Source of the DNA: HGM13006 sp964527315
GTDB lineage: Bacteria; Bacillota; Clostridia; Oscillospirales; Oscillospiraceae
Assembly: GCA_964527315.1 (NCBI GenBank)
Contig: CAZGOQ010000005.1
Span: 1 to 44,483, forward strand
DNA length: 44,483 nt
Direction of reading: 5' to 3'
Position numbers and translations under genes: made by a program. Below the pieces are notes generated by a model that was not told where the DNA came from, searched no databases, and saw only the letters and a list, made by a program, of their open reading frames with translations. Positions 17,027 to 24,974 of the stretch are shown piece after piece. Within the stretch, counting starts at the first letter, position 1; the number at the start of each line of letters is the position of its first letter.

Positions 17027-18205
17027 TTACGATTCCATACGGATATGCACCGGTTCCGTACCCGCTACGGCTTCTCTCACCAATGCCTCCACATCCATCT
17101 TTCCCTCAGCTTTTTCCATTTCGGAAAGCTTCGGTCTTGTTTTAGGATGCTTTGGGGTAAAGACCGTGCAGCAGTCCTCATAGGGCAAAACGGATGTCTC
17201 CATGGTATCGATCCTTCGAGCGATGGAGATAATCTCCTCCTTGTCCATGCCAACGACCGGCCGGAATACCGGCAGCGTGCATACGGCATTTGTCACCATC
17301 ATGGCCTGCATGGTCTGAGACGCTACCTGCCCAAGACTCTCTCCGGTAGTCAAACTCATGCAGTCCAGTTCCTTCGCCAGCGCTTCGGAAATCCGCATCA
17401 TCATCCGCCGCATAATCAGCGTAAAATATTCCTCTGGGCAGTTGTCCCGAATCTGTTCCTGAATCTTAGTAAAGGGCACCACATGGACGGTCAGCCGTCC
17501 GCAGTAGCGTGTCAAGATCCTCGCCAGATCCAGCACCTTTTCTCTGGCCCGTTCGGAGGTATAGGGATAGCTGAAAAAATGGACGCATTCCAGTTCTACG
17601 CCCCGCTTTGCCATCATATAGCCCGCCACCGGGCTGTCAATGCCTCCGGAGAGCAGCAGAACGGATTTCCCACTCACACCTACCGGCAGGCCTCCGGCCC
17701 CCGGCACAGAAGGTCCGTGGACAAAGGCCCGCTCTTCCCGCACCTCCACATAGACTGTGTAGTCCGGGTGATGGACGTCTACTTTCACTTGCGGATAGGT
17801 CTCTGCCAGACGTCCGCCGATTTCCTGTGAAATTTGAATGGAATTCAGCGGAAAGCGTTTATCCGCCCGCCTGGACTCAACCTTAAAGGATCTTGCCTGG
17901 GCCAGTTCGTCTCCCAGATAATCCTGACAGGCGGCAAAAATTGCGTCCAGATCCTTGTCGCAGCCGCAACTCCGACAAAGACTGATGATCCCAAAGACCT
18001 TGCCGCAGGCCGCCCAGGCTCCATCCAGATCGCAGTCATCGCTCTCCGGCTCCACATAGACCGTGGACTGGAGCAAACGGATCCTGAATTTCCCATAGGT
18101 CTTGAGCCGGCGGCTGAGATTGCTGTGAAGTCTTCCTTCAAAGGCGGAGCGATTGAGCCCTTTCAGAACAATTTCGCCCATTTTTAACAGAAACATTTCG
18201 TTCAT
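17027..18205 (-). CDS. thiI: tRNA uracil 4-sulfurtransferase ThiI
   Basis: Adds sulfur to U8 of tRNA and may supply sulfur for thiamine synthesis; cytosolic. At 392 aa it has the N-terminal ferredoxin-like and THUMP region (MGEIVLKGLNRSAFE and the VDVHHPDYTVYVEVRE end) and an adenylating PP-loop LLSGGIDSPVAGYMMAKRG. The rhodanese extension of E. coli ThiI is absent, as is usual in Firmicutes. The partner cysteine desulfurase often found next to it is not in this neighbourhood. The start is the first of two close ATGs, both served by a TTTAGGA region; the alternative is three codons in. Confidence 0.95.
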   Translation of the reverse strand: MNEMFLLKMGEIVLKGLNRSAFEGRLHSNLSRRLKTYGKFRIRLLQSTVYVEPESDDCDLDGAWAACGKVFGIISLCRSCGCDKDLDAIFAACQDYLGDELAQARSFKVESRRADKRFPLNSIQISQEIGGRLAETYPQVKVDVHHPDYTVYVEVREERAFVHGPSVPGAGGLPVGVSGKSVLLLSGGIDSPVAGYMMAKRGVELECVHFFSYPYTSERAREKVLDLARILTRYCGRLTVHVVPFTKIQEQIRDNCPEEYFTLIMRRMMMRISEALAKELDCMSLTTGESLGQVASQTMQAMMVTNAVCTLPVFRPVVGMDKEEIISIARRIDTMETSVLPYEDCCTVFTPKHPKTRPKLSEMEKAEGKMDVEALVREAVAGTEPVHIRMES

Positions 18206-18229
18206 CCTAAAACCTCAAATCCGTATTTC

Positions 18230-19177
18230 TTAATTTGGCTGTTTTTTATAGTTTCGCTCGATGTTGGTTTTAAACAGCGACTTCTTAATCAGCCATTCAT
18301 TCAGATAAATCGTCTTTTTATCCTGATCTTCCACACCAAATTCCGCATAGTTCGCTTCGATCTTCTCCACCGCCTTTGGGATGCTGCGGGCAAACTTGTC
18401 CAGCTGCCGGTAAGTGGGGTGCAGCGTTGGAACCGCTGTCAGCAAGATCGCTGCGATCAGAAATGCCAGGCCAAAGGGCGAGAACATACAAAGGTCCTTA
18501 AATATCTCATCCTCCGGATCCACCGGGGTACTGCGGCAGTCGATGAGATAATTGCAAAGTTCTCCGGTATAGCCCTCCTGATAGAGGTCATACACCATGT
18601 AAAGGGAATAGATCCCAATTGGCGCAAATGTCACCCGCATTTTTTCGGGAATCTCCGAATCCAGATCATAGTCCATGGACAGCAGATAGTTCATACCGCC
18701 GTATTCATAAAAATACAGATGCTCCACCGCGTAGTTCTCCTTTGGAATCATCTGGTTGAGCTGTTCATGGCTTTCCATCCCCGTATAGGCGAGCGCCATA
18801 TTGTCGTAATAAATGCCGGTGTCCACCAGCTTATCTCTGTCAATGGGGATGGAAAAGCGGTAGCGGTCACCCTCCTGATAGAGATTCGCCCGGAAAAAGC
18901 AGGTCGTGGTCTGCCGGAGCAGGGCCTGCTCGCCACCGTGGGCATCGATGTCCGCCATGACCGTCTCATAGTCCAGCATATCCCGGCCCGTGTATTCCGC
19001 CAGTGCCGCAGGATCCGGCGCACCCCGGTAAAAGAGATAATTCATCAGATAGTTTGCGCCGGAGTTATGGATTAGCAGATAGACAGGAATACTCATCAGC
19101 AGGGCCGCCACCACCCACAAAGCCAGAATATTTTTTAAGTACAGCGAATAAATCAGACCGGAACGCTTGATTTTCAT
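18230..19177 (-). CDS. membrane protein of unknown function
   Basis: No family recognised. The 315-aa product has a basic N-terminus, TM1 (about residues 15-37, NILALWVVAALLMSIPVYLL), a roughly 195-residue acidic and Tyr-rich domain, TM2 (about 233-253, FGLAFLIAAILLTAVPTL), and a charged C-terminus ending NEWLIKKSLFKTN...KKQPN. Two helices with basic ends suggest the middle domain faces outside (inference). The start ATG follows GGAGG by 8 nt; a TTG two codons earlier sits too close to that site. It starts 2 nt after the comM stop, so it is co-transcribed and possibly coupled. Confidence 0.8.
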   Translation of the reverse strand: MKIKRSGLIYSLYLKNILALWVVAALLMSIPVYLLIHNSGANYLMNYLFYRGAPDPAALAEYTGRDMLDYETVMADIDAHGGEQALLRQTTTCFFRANLYQEGDRYRFSIPIDRDKLVDTGIYYDNMALAYTGMESHEQLNQMIPKENYAVEHLYFYEYGGMNYLLSMDYDLDSEIPEKMRVTFAPIGIYSLYMVYDLYQEGYTGELCNYLIDCRSTPVDPEDEIFKDLCMFSPFGLAFLIAAILLTAVPTLHPTYRQLDKFARSIPKAVEKIEANYAEFGVEDQDKKTIYLNEWLIKKSLFKTNIERNYKKQPN

Positions 19178-19179
19178 AC

Positions 19180-20697
19180 TCAATTCCTCCCGAGATGATA
19201 GGTGCGGTATTGGATGGCTTCCGCCAAATGAGCCGCCTGAATTTCCTCGCTGTCCGCCAGATCCGCAATGGTACGGGCCACCCGCAGGATCCGGTCATAG
19301 GAGCGGGCGGTAAGATTCATGGAATCAAAAGCCATGCGCATAAGCTGCGTGCATTCGGCATCCAATGTACAGATTTTCTGCACCTGGGCCGGTTCCATCG
19401 CGGCGTTGCACCGAATGCCGCTTCCCTGAAAGCGCGTTTGCTGAATGGCCCGGGCGGCATCTACCCGCTTTTTGATCGCAGCGGAACTTTCCCCTCTTTC
19501 CCTGCCGGACAGGTCCTCGAATTCCACCGCCGGAACCTCCACAATCATGTCGATCCGATCCAGCAACGGTCCTGACAGTCTGGAAAGGTATTGTTCCACA
19601 GCTTTCTCCGTACAGGAACACCGGCCCGAGGGATGTCCATACCAGCCGCACTTACAGGGATTCATAGCGCAGACCAGCATAAACCGGCTGGGATAGGAAC
19701 TGGAACCGCTGACCCGGGAAATAGTGACTGTTCCATCCTCCAGCGGCTGGCGCATGATCTCCAGCGTCTCCTTGGAAAACTCCGGCAATTCATCCAGAAA
19801 CAAAACGCCGTTGTGGGCCAGGCTGATCTCTCCCGGTCTGGGGCTGGATCCGCCTCCGGCCAGTCCCATGGGCGATACCGTGTGATGCGGTGAACGGAAG
19901 GGCCGGTCGGTCACCAGAGGCTGTTCTCTGGTGAGCAGCCCTAAAATGGAATACACCTGACTGACCTCCAGCGCTTCTTCCCGGGTCATATCCGGCAAAA
20001 TGGACGGCAAACGCTTTGCCAGCATACTTTTTCCCGCCCCCGGCGGGCCAACCATTAAAATATTATGCAGGCCGGCTGCGGCAATCTCCAGCGCCCGTTT
20101 TACATTTTCCTGCCCTTTCACGTCCGCAAAATCCAGCATGGCTTTTTGGCGGGTTTCCGGCGTCCAGAGCGTGACAGGCTCCATGGCGCGAATTTGTGTC
20201 AGGTGGTCGCAGAGTTGAGCAACCGTCTTTGGGGCATAGACCGTCATGTCTCCTGCCAGCGTCGCTTCCGAGCCGTTTTCCTCCGGCACCACAATGGTAT
20301 GGATCCCCGCTTTCTTTGCGGCCATGACCATAGGCAGAACGCCGGAGATGCGCCGAAGTTCGCCGCTCATGCTGAGTTCCCCCAAAAACGCCCAGCCGGG
20401 TCCCGGCAGCTTCAGCTGACCTCCTGCGGCCAGAATACCCAGCAGAATTGGTAAATCGTAAACGGTTCCAATTTTTTTCGTTCCCGCCGGAGCCAGATTG
20501 ACCGTGATTCTTGTGGTAGGGAACCGATAGCCGCTGGAATGGACCGCCGCCCGAACCCGCTCCCGGGATTCCTTGACTGCCGCGTCTGGCAAACCGACAA
20601 TATCAAAATTCGGAATTCCTGCCGAAATACAGCACTCTACCTCCACCGGATAACCGGCGATTCCATCCAGTCCCATGGAATTCAAATGAAAAACCAT
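19180..20697 (-). CDS. comM: YifB/ComM family Mg-chelatase-like AAA+ ATPase
   Basis: AAA+ ATPase of 505 aa; in Haemophilus and Vibrio ComM is a branch-migration helicase in natural transformation. The N-terminal ChlI-like domain contains IVGLPDAAVKESRERVRAA and VNLAPAGTKK. The AAA+ core has Walker A GPPGAGKSMLAKR and Walker B VLFLDELPEF. A zinc-type cysteine cluster (MNPCKCGWYG, GRCSC) and the C-terminal LTARSYDRILRVARTIADL block complete it. AAGGAGG precedes the ATG. First gene of a four-gene cluster. A role in transformation here is inference. Confidence 0.94.
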   Translation of the reverse strand: MVFHLNSMGLDGIAGYPVEVECCISAGIPNFDIVGLPDAAVKESRERVRAAVHSSGYRFPTTRITVNLAPAGTKKIGTVYDLPILLGILAAGGQLKLPGPGWAFLGELSMSGELRRISGVLPMVMAAKKAGIHTIVVPEENGSEATLAGDMTVYAPKTVAQLCDHLTQIRAMEPVTLWTPETRQKAMLDFADVKGQENVKRALEIAAAGLHNILMVGPPGAGKSMLAKRLPSILPDMTREEALEVSQVYSILGLLTREQPLVTDRPFRSPHHTVSPMGLAGGGSSPRPGEISLAHNGVLFLDELPEFSKETLEIMRQPLEDGTVTISRVSGSSSYPSRFMLVCAMNPCKCGWYGHPSGRCSCTEKAVEQYLSRLSGPLLDRIDMIVEVPAVEFEDLSGRERGESSAAIKKRVDAARAIQQTRFQGSGIRCNAAMEPAQVQKICTLDAECTQLMRMAFDSMNLTARSYDRILRVARTIADLADSEEIQAAHLAEAIQYRTYHLGRN

Positions 20698-20782
20698 ACG
20701 GGCGCCTCCTTTTCACCGTTTGCCAGAAATTTGCCTGTTAAAAAGGCTTGCAGTTCCGTTCTAACCGTGTTATATTGCTACC

Positions 20783-20803
20783 GCGGTCCGGCCGCATGAC
20801 CGC
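20783..20803 (-). other. hairpin in the comM leader
   Basis: GCGGTC / GACCGC arms around 9 nt fall in the roughly 120-nt comM leader. On the plus strand the same stem is followed by T6 and would look like a terminator, but no plus-strand gene ends here. Confidence 0.35.
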
Positions 20804-20823
20804 AGTTTTTTCCAATTTCTTTT

Positions 20824-20852
20824 ATTTTAGCGCATATACCATAAAAATTCAA
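20824..20852 (-). promoter_or_regulatory. promoter of the comM cluster
   Basis: TTGAAT (20847-20852) and TAAAAT (20824-20829) with 17 bp between them on the minus strand; predicted start near 20817. The 365-nt gap between comM and the pyruvate oxidoreductase holds this, a leader hairpin and the divergent promoter, with no extra gene. Confidence 0.7.
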
Positions 20853-20945
20853 ACAATTCTTTATGCAACATCACTTGTAATTTAACCGGATAAAGTAAAA
20901 AGCTTGTAACATCCTGCAAAGTTTTCAGAAAAAACCGCTTGATGA

Positions 20946-20975
20946 TTTACATTTGCCACTTTTTTATGATACAAT
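20946..20975 (+). promoter_or_regulatory. promoter of pyruvate:ferredoxin oxidoreductase
   Basis: TTTACA (20946-20951) and TACAAT (20970-20975) with an 18-bp spacer. It leaves a leader of about 80 nt. Confidence 0.7.
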
Positions 20976-21019
20976 GGACTTACTACGAACCGAAACATTG
21001 TGACACCGGCTTCGGCTGC

Positions 21020-21039
21020 GGGCGGATAATGCTCCGCCC
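21020..21039 (+). other. hairpin in the pyruvate oxidoreductase leader
   Basis: GGGCGGA and TCCGCCC make a perfect 7-bp stem with a 6-nt loop, ending about 10 nt before the GGAGG ribosome site. It may protect or modulate the mRNA 5' end. Confidence 0.5.
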
Positions 21040-21062
21040 AGTTGATTCAAGGAGGAATTACA

Positions 21063-24000
21063 TTGGCTAGAAAGCTGAAAACCATGGACGGCAATAACGC
21101 CGCCGCCCACGTGGCATACGCTTTTACAGACGTTGCCGCTATTTACCCGATCACCCCTTCTTCCGTCATGGCAGAGCACATCGACGAATGGTCTGCCGCC
21201 GGTCGGAAAAATCTGTTTGGTCAGACCGTGAAGGTTGCGGAAATGCAGTCCGAAGGCGGCGCGGCCGGCGCTGTCCACGGCTCGCTCATGAGCGGTGCGC
21301 TGACCACCACCTTTACCGCGTCTCAGGGTCTGCTCCTGATGATCCCCAATATGTATAAAATTGCCGCGGAAAATCTTCCCTGCGTCCTGCATGTCTCCGC
21401 CCGAGCGCTGGCAACCCATGCGCTGTCTATTTTTGGCGACCACAGCGACGTTATGGCCTGCCGGGGCACCGGTTTCGCCATGTTGGCGTCTTCCAATCCG
21501 CAAGAGGTCATGGATCTCAGCGCGGTGGTCCATCTGGCCGCTATTGACGGCTCCGCCGCTTTTCTGCACTTTTTCGACGGTTTCCGTACTTCTCACGAAA
21601 TTCAGAAGATTGGCGTCTGGGATTATGAGACTCTGGGCGAAATGCTGGACAGGGATAAGGTGCAGGCCTTTCGCAACAGCGCTCTGAATCCCAACCATCC
21701 CAAAATCAAAGGTTCCGCCCAGAACCCCGATATTTTCTTCCAGACCCGCGAAGCCTGCAACAGCCACTATGACGAGATCCCCGGCATCGTGGTCAAGTAC
21801 ATGAACAAGGTCAACGAAAAACTGGGCACCGATTATAAACCCTTTAACTATTACGGCGCGCCCGATGCGGAACACGTCGTCATCTCCATGGGTTCCTCCT
21901 GTGACGCACTGATGGAGGTCTGCGACTACCTCAATTCCTCCGGCAAAAAGGTTGGCGTGGTGACCGTTCACCTGTACCGTCCCTTCTGTCCTGATTTCCT
22001 GATCGATGTACTGCCGGATACAGTAAGGAATATCGCCGTGCTGGATCGCTGCAAGGAACCAGGCGCTTTGGGCGAGCCGCTCTATCTGGATGTGGTCTCC
22101 GCCCTTTCCGGCAGCAAATTTGGAAATGTCCCCGTCATTGGCGGCCGCTACGGGCTCGGCTCCAAAGATGTGGGAACCGGCTGCCTGATTTCCGCTTATC
22201 AAAATCTGATGTCTGACAAGCCGCAGCATCCCTTTACACTGGGCATCAATGATGATGTGACCCATCTGAGTTTGCCCATCACGGACAATACCGATTGTCA
22301 GGCCAGGGGCAACACGGCCTGCAAATTCTGGGGCCTTGGCTCCGACGGCACCGTCGGTGCCAATAAAAACTCCATCAAAATCATTGGCGACAATACCGAT
22401 TTGAACGTCCAGGCCTATTTCCAATATGATTCCAAGAAATCCGGCGGCGTGACCATTTCCCATCTGCGATTCGGTCCTGAACCGATCCGCTCCAGCTACT
22501 ATGTCACCGCTTCCGACTTTGTAGCCTGCCACAACGCTTCTTATCTGGAAAAGTACCCCATGGTGCAGGATTGTAAGCCCGGCGGTACCTTCCTCATCAA
22601 CTGCGGCTACACCGTAGAGGAACTGGGCAAGGTGCTCCCCGTGGAGGCAAAGCAGTACATCGCCAAAAACAACATTAATGTCTATACCTGCGACGCGGTA
22701 AAGATCGGCAAGGAACTGGGCCTTGGCTCCAAGTACAACATGGTGCTCATGTCCGCCTTCTTCAAGCTGGCAAGTATTATCCCCATTGACGACGCAGTCA
22801 AATATATGAAGGAAGCCTGCGAGACCTCCTACGGCAAGCTGGGCGACGAGATCGTCAACAAGAACAAGTGCGCGGTGGACGCCGGTTTGACCGGCATTGT
22901 CAAGCTGGATATTCCCGCCGATTGGGCTACGACCACCGTGGGCGGCGGCGAACCTCTGCCGGAAGCTTCCGGCAACGAGGTGCTGGATACTTTTATCAAG
23001 GATGTTCTGGTTCCCGCCAATGCCATGCGGGGCGACGAGATCCCCGTTTCCAAGCTGATGCCCCAGGCCGACGGCACACTGCCCTCCGGCACCGCCGCTT
23101 TTGAAAAGCGCGGCATCGCGGTAGAGGTTCCCGCCTGGATTCCCGAAAACTGCATTCAGTGCAATCGTTGCTCCTATGTCTGCCCCCATGCGGTCATCCG
23201 TCCCTTCGTCATGAACAACGAGGAACTGAAAAACGCCCCTGCGGACACCAAATCTGTCAAAATGATGGGCAAGGGCACCGACGGTCTGCATTTTGGCATT
23301 GCCATCTCCCCCATGGACTGCACCGGCTGCGGATCCTGTATCAATGTCTGTCCCGCCAAAAACAAAGCGCTGGCCGCAACACCGCTCAGTAGCGCAATGG
23401 GCGACCAGGAGGTCTTTGAATATGCCACCAAAACGGTCACGGAAAAGCCGGTTCCCTTCAAGACAAACACCGTCAAAGGTTCTCAGTTTAAAGCGCCTCT
23501 TTTCGAGTTCTCCGGCGCCTGCGCGGGCTGCGGCGAAACGCCTTATGTCAAGCTGATCACTCAACTCTTTGGCGACCGTATGCTCATTGCCAACGCCACC
23601 GGCTGCTCCTCCATCTGGGGCGCCAGCGCACCGTCCATTCCTTATACTACCAACAAAGAAGGCAAAGGCCCCGCCTGGGCCAACTCCCTGTTTGAGGATA
23701 ACGCTGAATTTGGCTACGGCATGATGCTGGGCACCCAGCAGCGGCGGGCCAGAGTGGCGGAACTGGTGAGTCAGTTGGCCGCCTCCGACAAAATCCCTGC
23801 TGATTTGAAAGACGCCTGCATCAGTTGGCTCTCTGCCAAAGATCAGGGCGAGGGCTCCCGGGAACCATCCGCCAGGCTGACGGAGGTACTGGAACGCATT
23901 GTCCCAACCTGCAATGATGCCTGCGGCAATGGCGCCATCGCAAAGGAACTGCTCTCCATGAAAGATATGTTTGTCAAGCCTTCCCAGTGGATCTTCGGCG

Positions 24001-24617
24001 GCGATGGCTGGGCCTATGATATCGGCTACGGCGGCCTGGATCATGTGCTGGCGCAGAACCAGAATGTCAATATCTTTGTGCTGGACACCGAGGTCTATTC
24101 CAACACTGGCGGTCAGGCCTCCAAGGCAACGCCCATCGGCGCAGTGGCAGAGTTTGCCGCTGCCGGCAAAGCGGTCAAAAAAAAGGACCTGGCGCAGATC
24201 GCCATGACTTACGGTTACGTCTATGTGGCGCAGGTCGCCATGGGCGCGGATTACCAGCAGACCCTGAACGCTATTCTGGAGGCGGAAGCCTACGACGGCC
24301 CCTCCCTGATCATCGCTTATGCGCCCTGTATCAATCACCACGCCAAAGCGGGCATGGGTAAGGCCATGAATACCATGGAGCGCGCGGTCAAAGCCGGTTA
24401 CTGGCATCTGTTCCGCTATAACCCCGACAGAGAACAGCCCTTTACACTGGATTCAAAAGAACCTACGGACAAGTATAATGACTATATCATGTCCGAGAGC
24501 CGCTATAGTTCTCTGGTAAAAGCCTTCCCAGATCGGGCCAAAGAACTGTTCGCTGCCGCAGAAGAATATGCCGCTGAAAAGTATACTCATCTGACCAAAC
24601 AGGCAGAGAATCAGTAA
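21063..24617 (+). CDS. nifJ: pyruvate:ferredoxin (flavodoxin) oxidoreductase, homodimeric
   Basis: Central fermentative enzyme: pyruvate + CoA to acetyl-CoA + CO2 with reduced ferredoxin or flavodoxin; cytosolic. The single 1184-aa chain has all domains fused. The pyrimidine-binding domain shows AIYPITPSSVMAEHIDEWSA. A gamma-type domain is followed near residues 690-760 by two 4Fe-4S motifs, CIQCNRCSYVC and CTGCGSCINVC. The ThDP domain has CAGCGETPYVKL and GDGWAYDIGYGGLDHVLA, then DTEVYSNTGGQ. The start is TTG, giving MARKLKTMDG, with GGAGG 7 nt upstream. A longer frame would begin before the ribosome site. Single-gene transcript ending in a strong terminator. Confidence 0.97.
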   Translation: MARKLKTMDGNNAAAHVAYAFTDVAAIYPITPSSVMAEHIDEWSAAGRKNLFGQTVKVAEMQSEGGAAGAVHGSLMSGALTTTFTASQGLLLMIPNMYKIAAENLPCVLHVSARALATHALSIFGDHSDVMACRGTGFAMLASSNPQEVMDLSAVVHLAAIDGSAAFLHFFDGFRTSHEIQKIGVWDYETLGEMLDRDKVQAFRNSALNPNHPKIKGSAQNPDIFFQTREACNSHYDEIPGIVVKYMNKVNEKLGTDYKPFNYYGAPDAEHVVISMGSSCDALMEVCDYLNSSGKKVGVVTVHLYRPFCPDFLIDVLPDTVRNIAVLDRCKEPGALGEPLYLDVVSALSGSKFGNVPVIGGRYGLGSKDVGTGCLISAYQNLMSDKPQHPFTLGINDDVTHLSLPITDNTDCQARGNTACKFWGLGSDGTVGANKNSIKIIGDNTDLNVQAYFQYDSKKSGGVTISHLRFGPEPIRSSYYVTASDFVACHNASYLEKYPMVQDCKPGGTFLINCGYTVEELGKVLPVEAKQYIAKNNINVYTCDAVKIGKELGLGSKYNMVLMSAFFKLASIIPIDDAVKYMKEACETSYGKLGDEIVNKNKCAVDAGLTGIVKLDIPADWATTTVGGGEPLPEASGNEVLDTFIKDVLVPANAMRGDEIPVSKLMPQADGTLPSGTAAFEKRGIAVEVPAWIPENCIQCNRCSYVCPHAVIRPFVMNNEELKNAPADTKSVKMMGKGTDGLHFGIAISPMDCTGCGSCINVCPAKNKALAATPLSSAMGDQEVFEYATKTVTEKPVPFKTNTVKGSQFKAPLFEFSGACAGCGETPYVKLITQLFGDRMLIANATGCSSIWGASAPSIPYTTNKEGKGPAWANSLFEDNAEFGYGMMLGTQQRRARVAELVSQLAASDKIPADLKDACISWLSAKDQGEGSREPSARLTEVLERIVPTCNDACGNGAIAKELLSMKDMFVKPSQWIFGGDGWAYDIGYGGLDHVLAQNQNVNIFVLDTEVYSNTGGQASKATPIGAVAEFAAAGKAVKKKDLAQIAMTYGYVYVAQVAMGADYQQTLNAILEAEAYDGPSLIIAYAPCINHHAKAGMGKAMNTMERAVKAGYWHLFRYNPDREQPFTLDSKEPTDKYNDYIMSESRYSSLVKAFPDRAKELFAAAEEYAAEKYTHLTKQAENQ

Positions 24618-24624
24618 ATACAGA

Positions 24625-24662
24625 CTTCCCCCTGTCTCAGCGCAGACAGGGGGAAGCTTTTT
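24625..24662 (+). terminator. intrinsic terminator of the pyruvate oxidoreductase
   Basis: CTTCCCCCTGTC and GACAGGGGGAAG form a perfect 12-bp stem with an 8-nt loop, then CTTTTTC. It isolates the gene from the RNA locus downstream. Confidence 0.92.
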
Positions 24663-24674
24663 CTATTTCACCAC

Positions 24675-24703
24675 TTGACAGCCATTTCTTTTTGTACTAT
24701 AAT
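24675..24703 (+). promoter_or_regulatory. consensus promoter of an intergenic RNA
   Basis: Exact TTGACA (24675-24680) and exact TATAAT (24698-24703) with a 17-bp spacer. No protein gene lies within 270 nt, and an intrinsic terminator intervenes, so it appears to drive a noncoding transcript. Confidence 0.88.
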
Positions 24704-24707
24704 ACAG

Positions 24708-24732
24708 TCTGAAACGTATGATACGTTTCAGA
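24708..24732 (+). promoter_or_regulatory. 11-bp palindrome overlapping the RNA start site
   Basis: TCTGAAACGTA / TACGTTTCAGA flank a TGA centre and begin 5 nt after the -10 element. As DNA it would block initiation if bound. Its GTAT-n-ATAC core resembles operators of HutC-type GntR regulators, one of which is encoded 240 nt downstream. As RNA it would be a 5' stem-loop. Confidence 0.6.
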
Positions 24733-24895
24733 ACAAATGGTACCACCGACGTGTCACACGATGGTTCCATACGATTGAGGTTCCAGGCCGGCCGTTTGAT
24801 CAGGTCACCTCCCTGAGTCGTAGCCAGACGGCTGCCTTTGGGAACCATCGGGATGACGAATTATTTTGCGCTTCGCAGGATGATTCGTCTTTTTC
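24709..24895 (+). ncRNA. candidate structured small RNA, about 185 nt
   Basis: The transcript between the consensus promoter and a terminator has no convincing reading frame but folds well. There is a 5' stem-loop (the palindrome). A closing stem CGATGGTTCC (24759-24768) / GGAACCATCG (24841-24850) has ten perfect pairs. Inside it TACGA/TCGTA and GAGGT/ACCTC can extend a rod, and AGCC-AGAC-GGCT (24822-24833) forms a small hairpin. An alternative inner hairpin TCAGG/CCTGA (24800-24816) exposes a TCACCTC loop. TCACCTCC (24805-24812) equals the 16S anti-Shine-Dalgarno sequence. It could be a trans-acting RNA, a 6S-like rod, or a regulated leader of the GntR gene. No known RNA family was recognised. 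Confidence 0.6.
24855..24895 (+). terminator. terminator of the intergenic RNA
   Basis: GACGAAT / ATTCGTC arms, with an inner TGCG-CTT-CGCA stem, are followed by TTTTTCC. It lies before a separate promoter for the GntR gene. Confidence 0.75.
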
Positions 24896-24902
24896 CTGAC
24901 TC

Positions 24903-24930
24903 TTGCATTTTTCCTGGAATTTGCTATACT
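24903..24930 (+). promoter_or_regulatory. promoter of the GntR regulator gene
   Basis: TTGCAT (24903-24908) and TATACT (24925-24930) with a 16-bp spacer, about 45 nt before the start codon. Confidence 0.7.
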
Positions 24931-24974
24931 AATGAGGGGTTCCATGGGTAAGTACATGAAACAGGTGATCAGAT

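Noticed and set aside
20783..20810. Plus-strand stem followed by T6, resembling a terminator, preceded by a TTGCAG-17-TATATT promoter-like pair
   Set aside because: The implied transcript would be only about 25 nt, and the same bases are explained as the minus-strand comM leader hairpin.
20964..24407. Open frame of 1147 codons on the strand opposite pyruvate:ferredoxin oxidoreductase
   Set aside because: It mirrors the coding frame of a secure gene; its length follows from GC-rich third positions. No ribosome site and no family motifs.
24720..24760. TGGTACCACC resembling a T-box antiterminator core in the intergenic RNA
   Set aside because: The remaining T-box elements (stem I, AGAGAG, UGGN bulge in context) are missing and no amino-acid gene follows.
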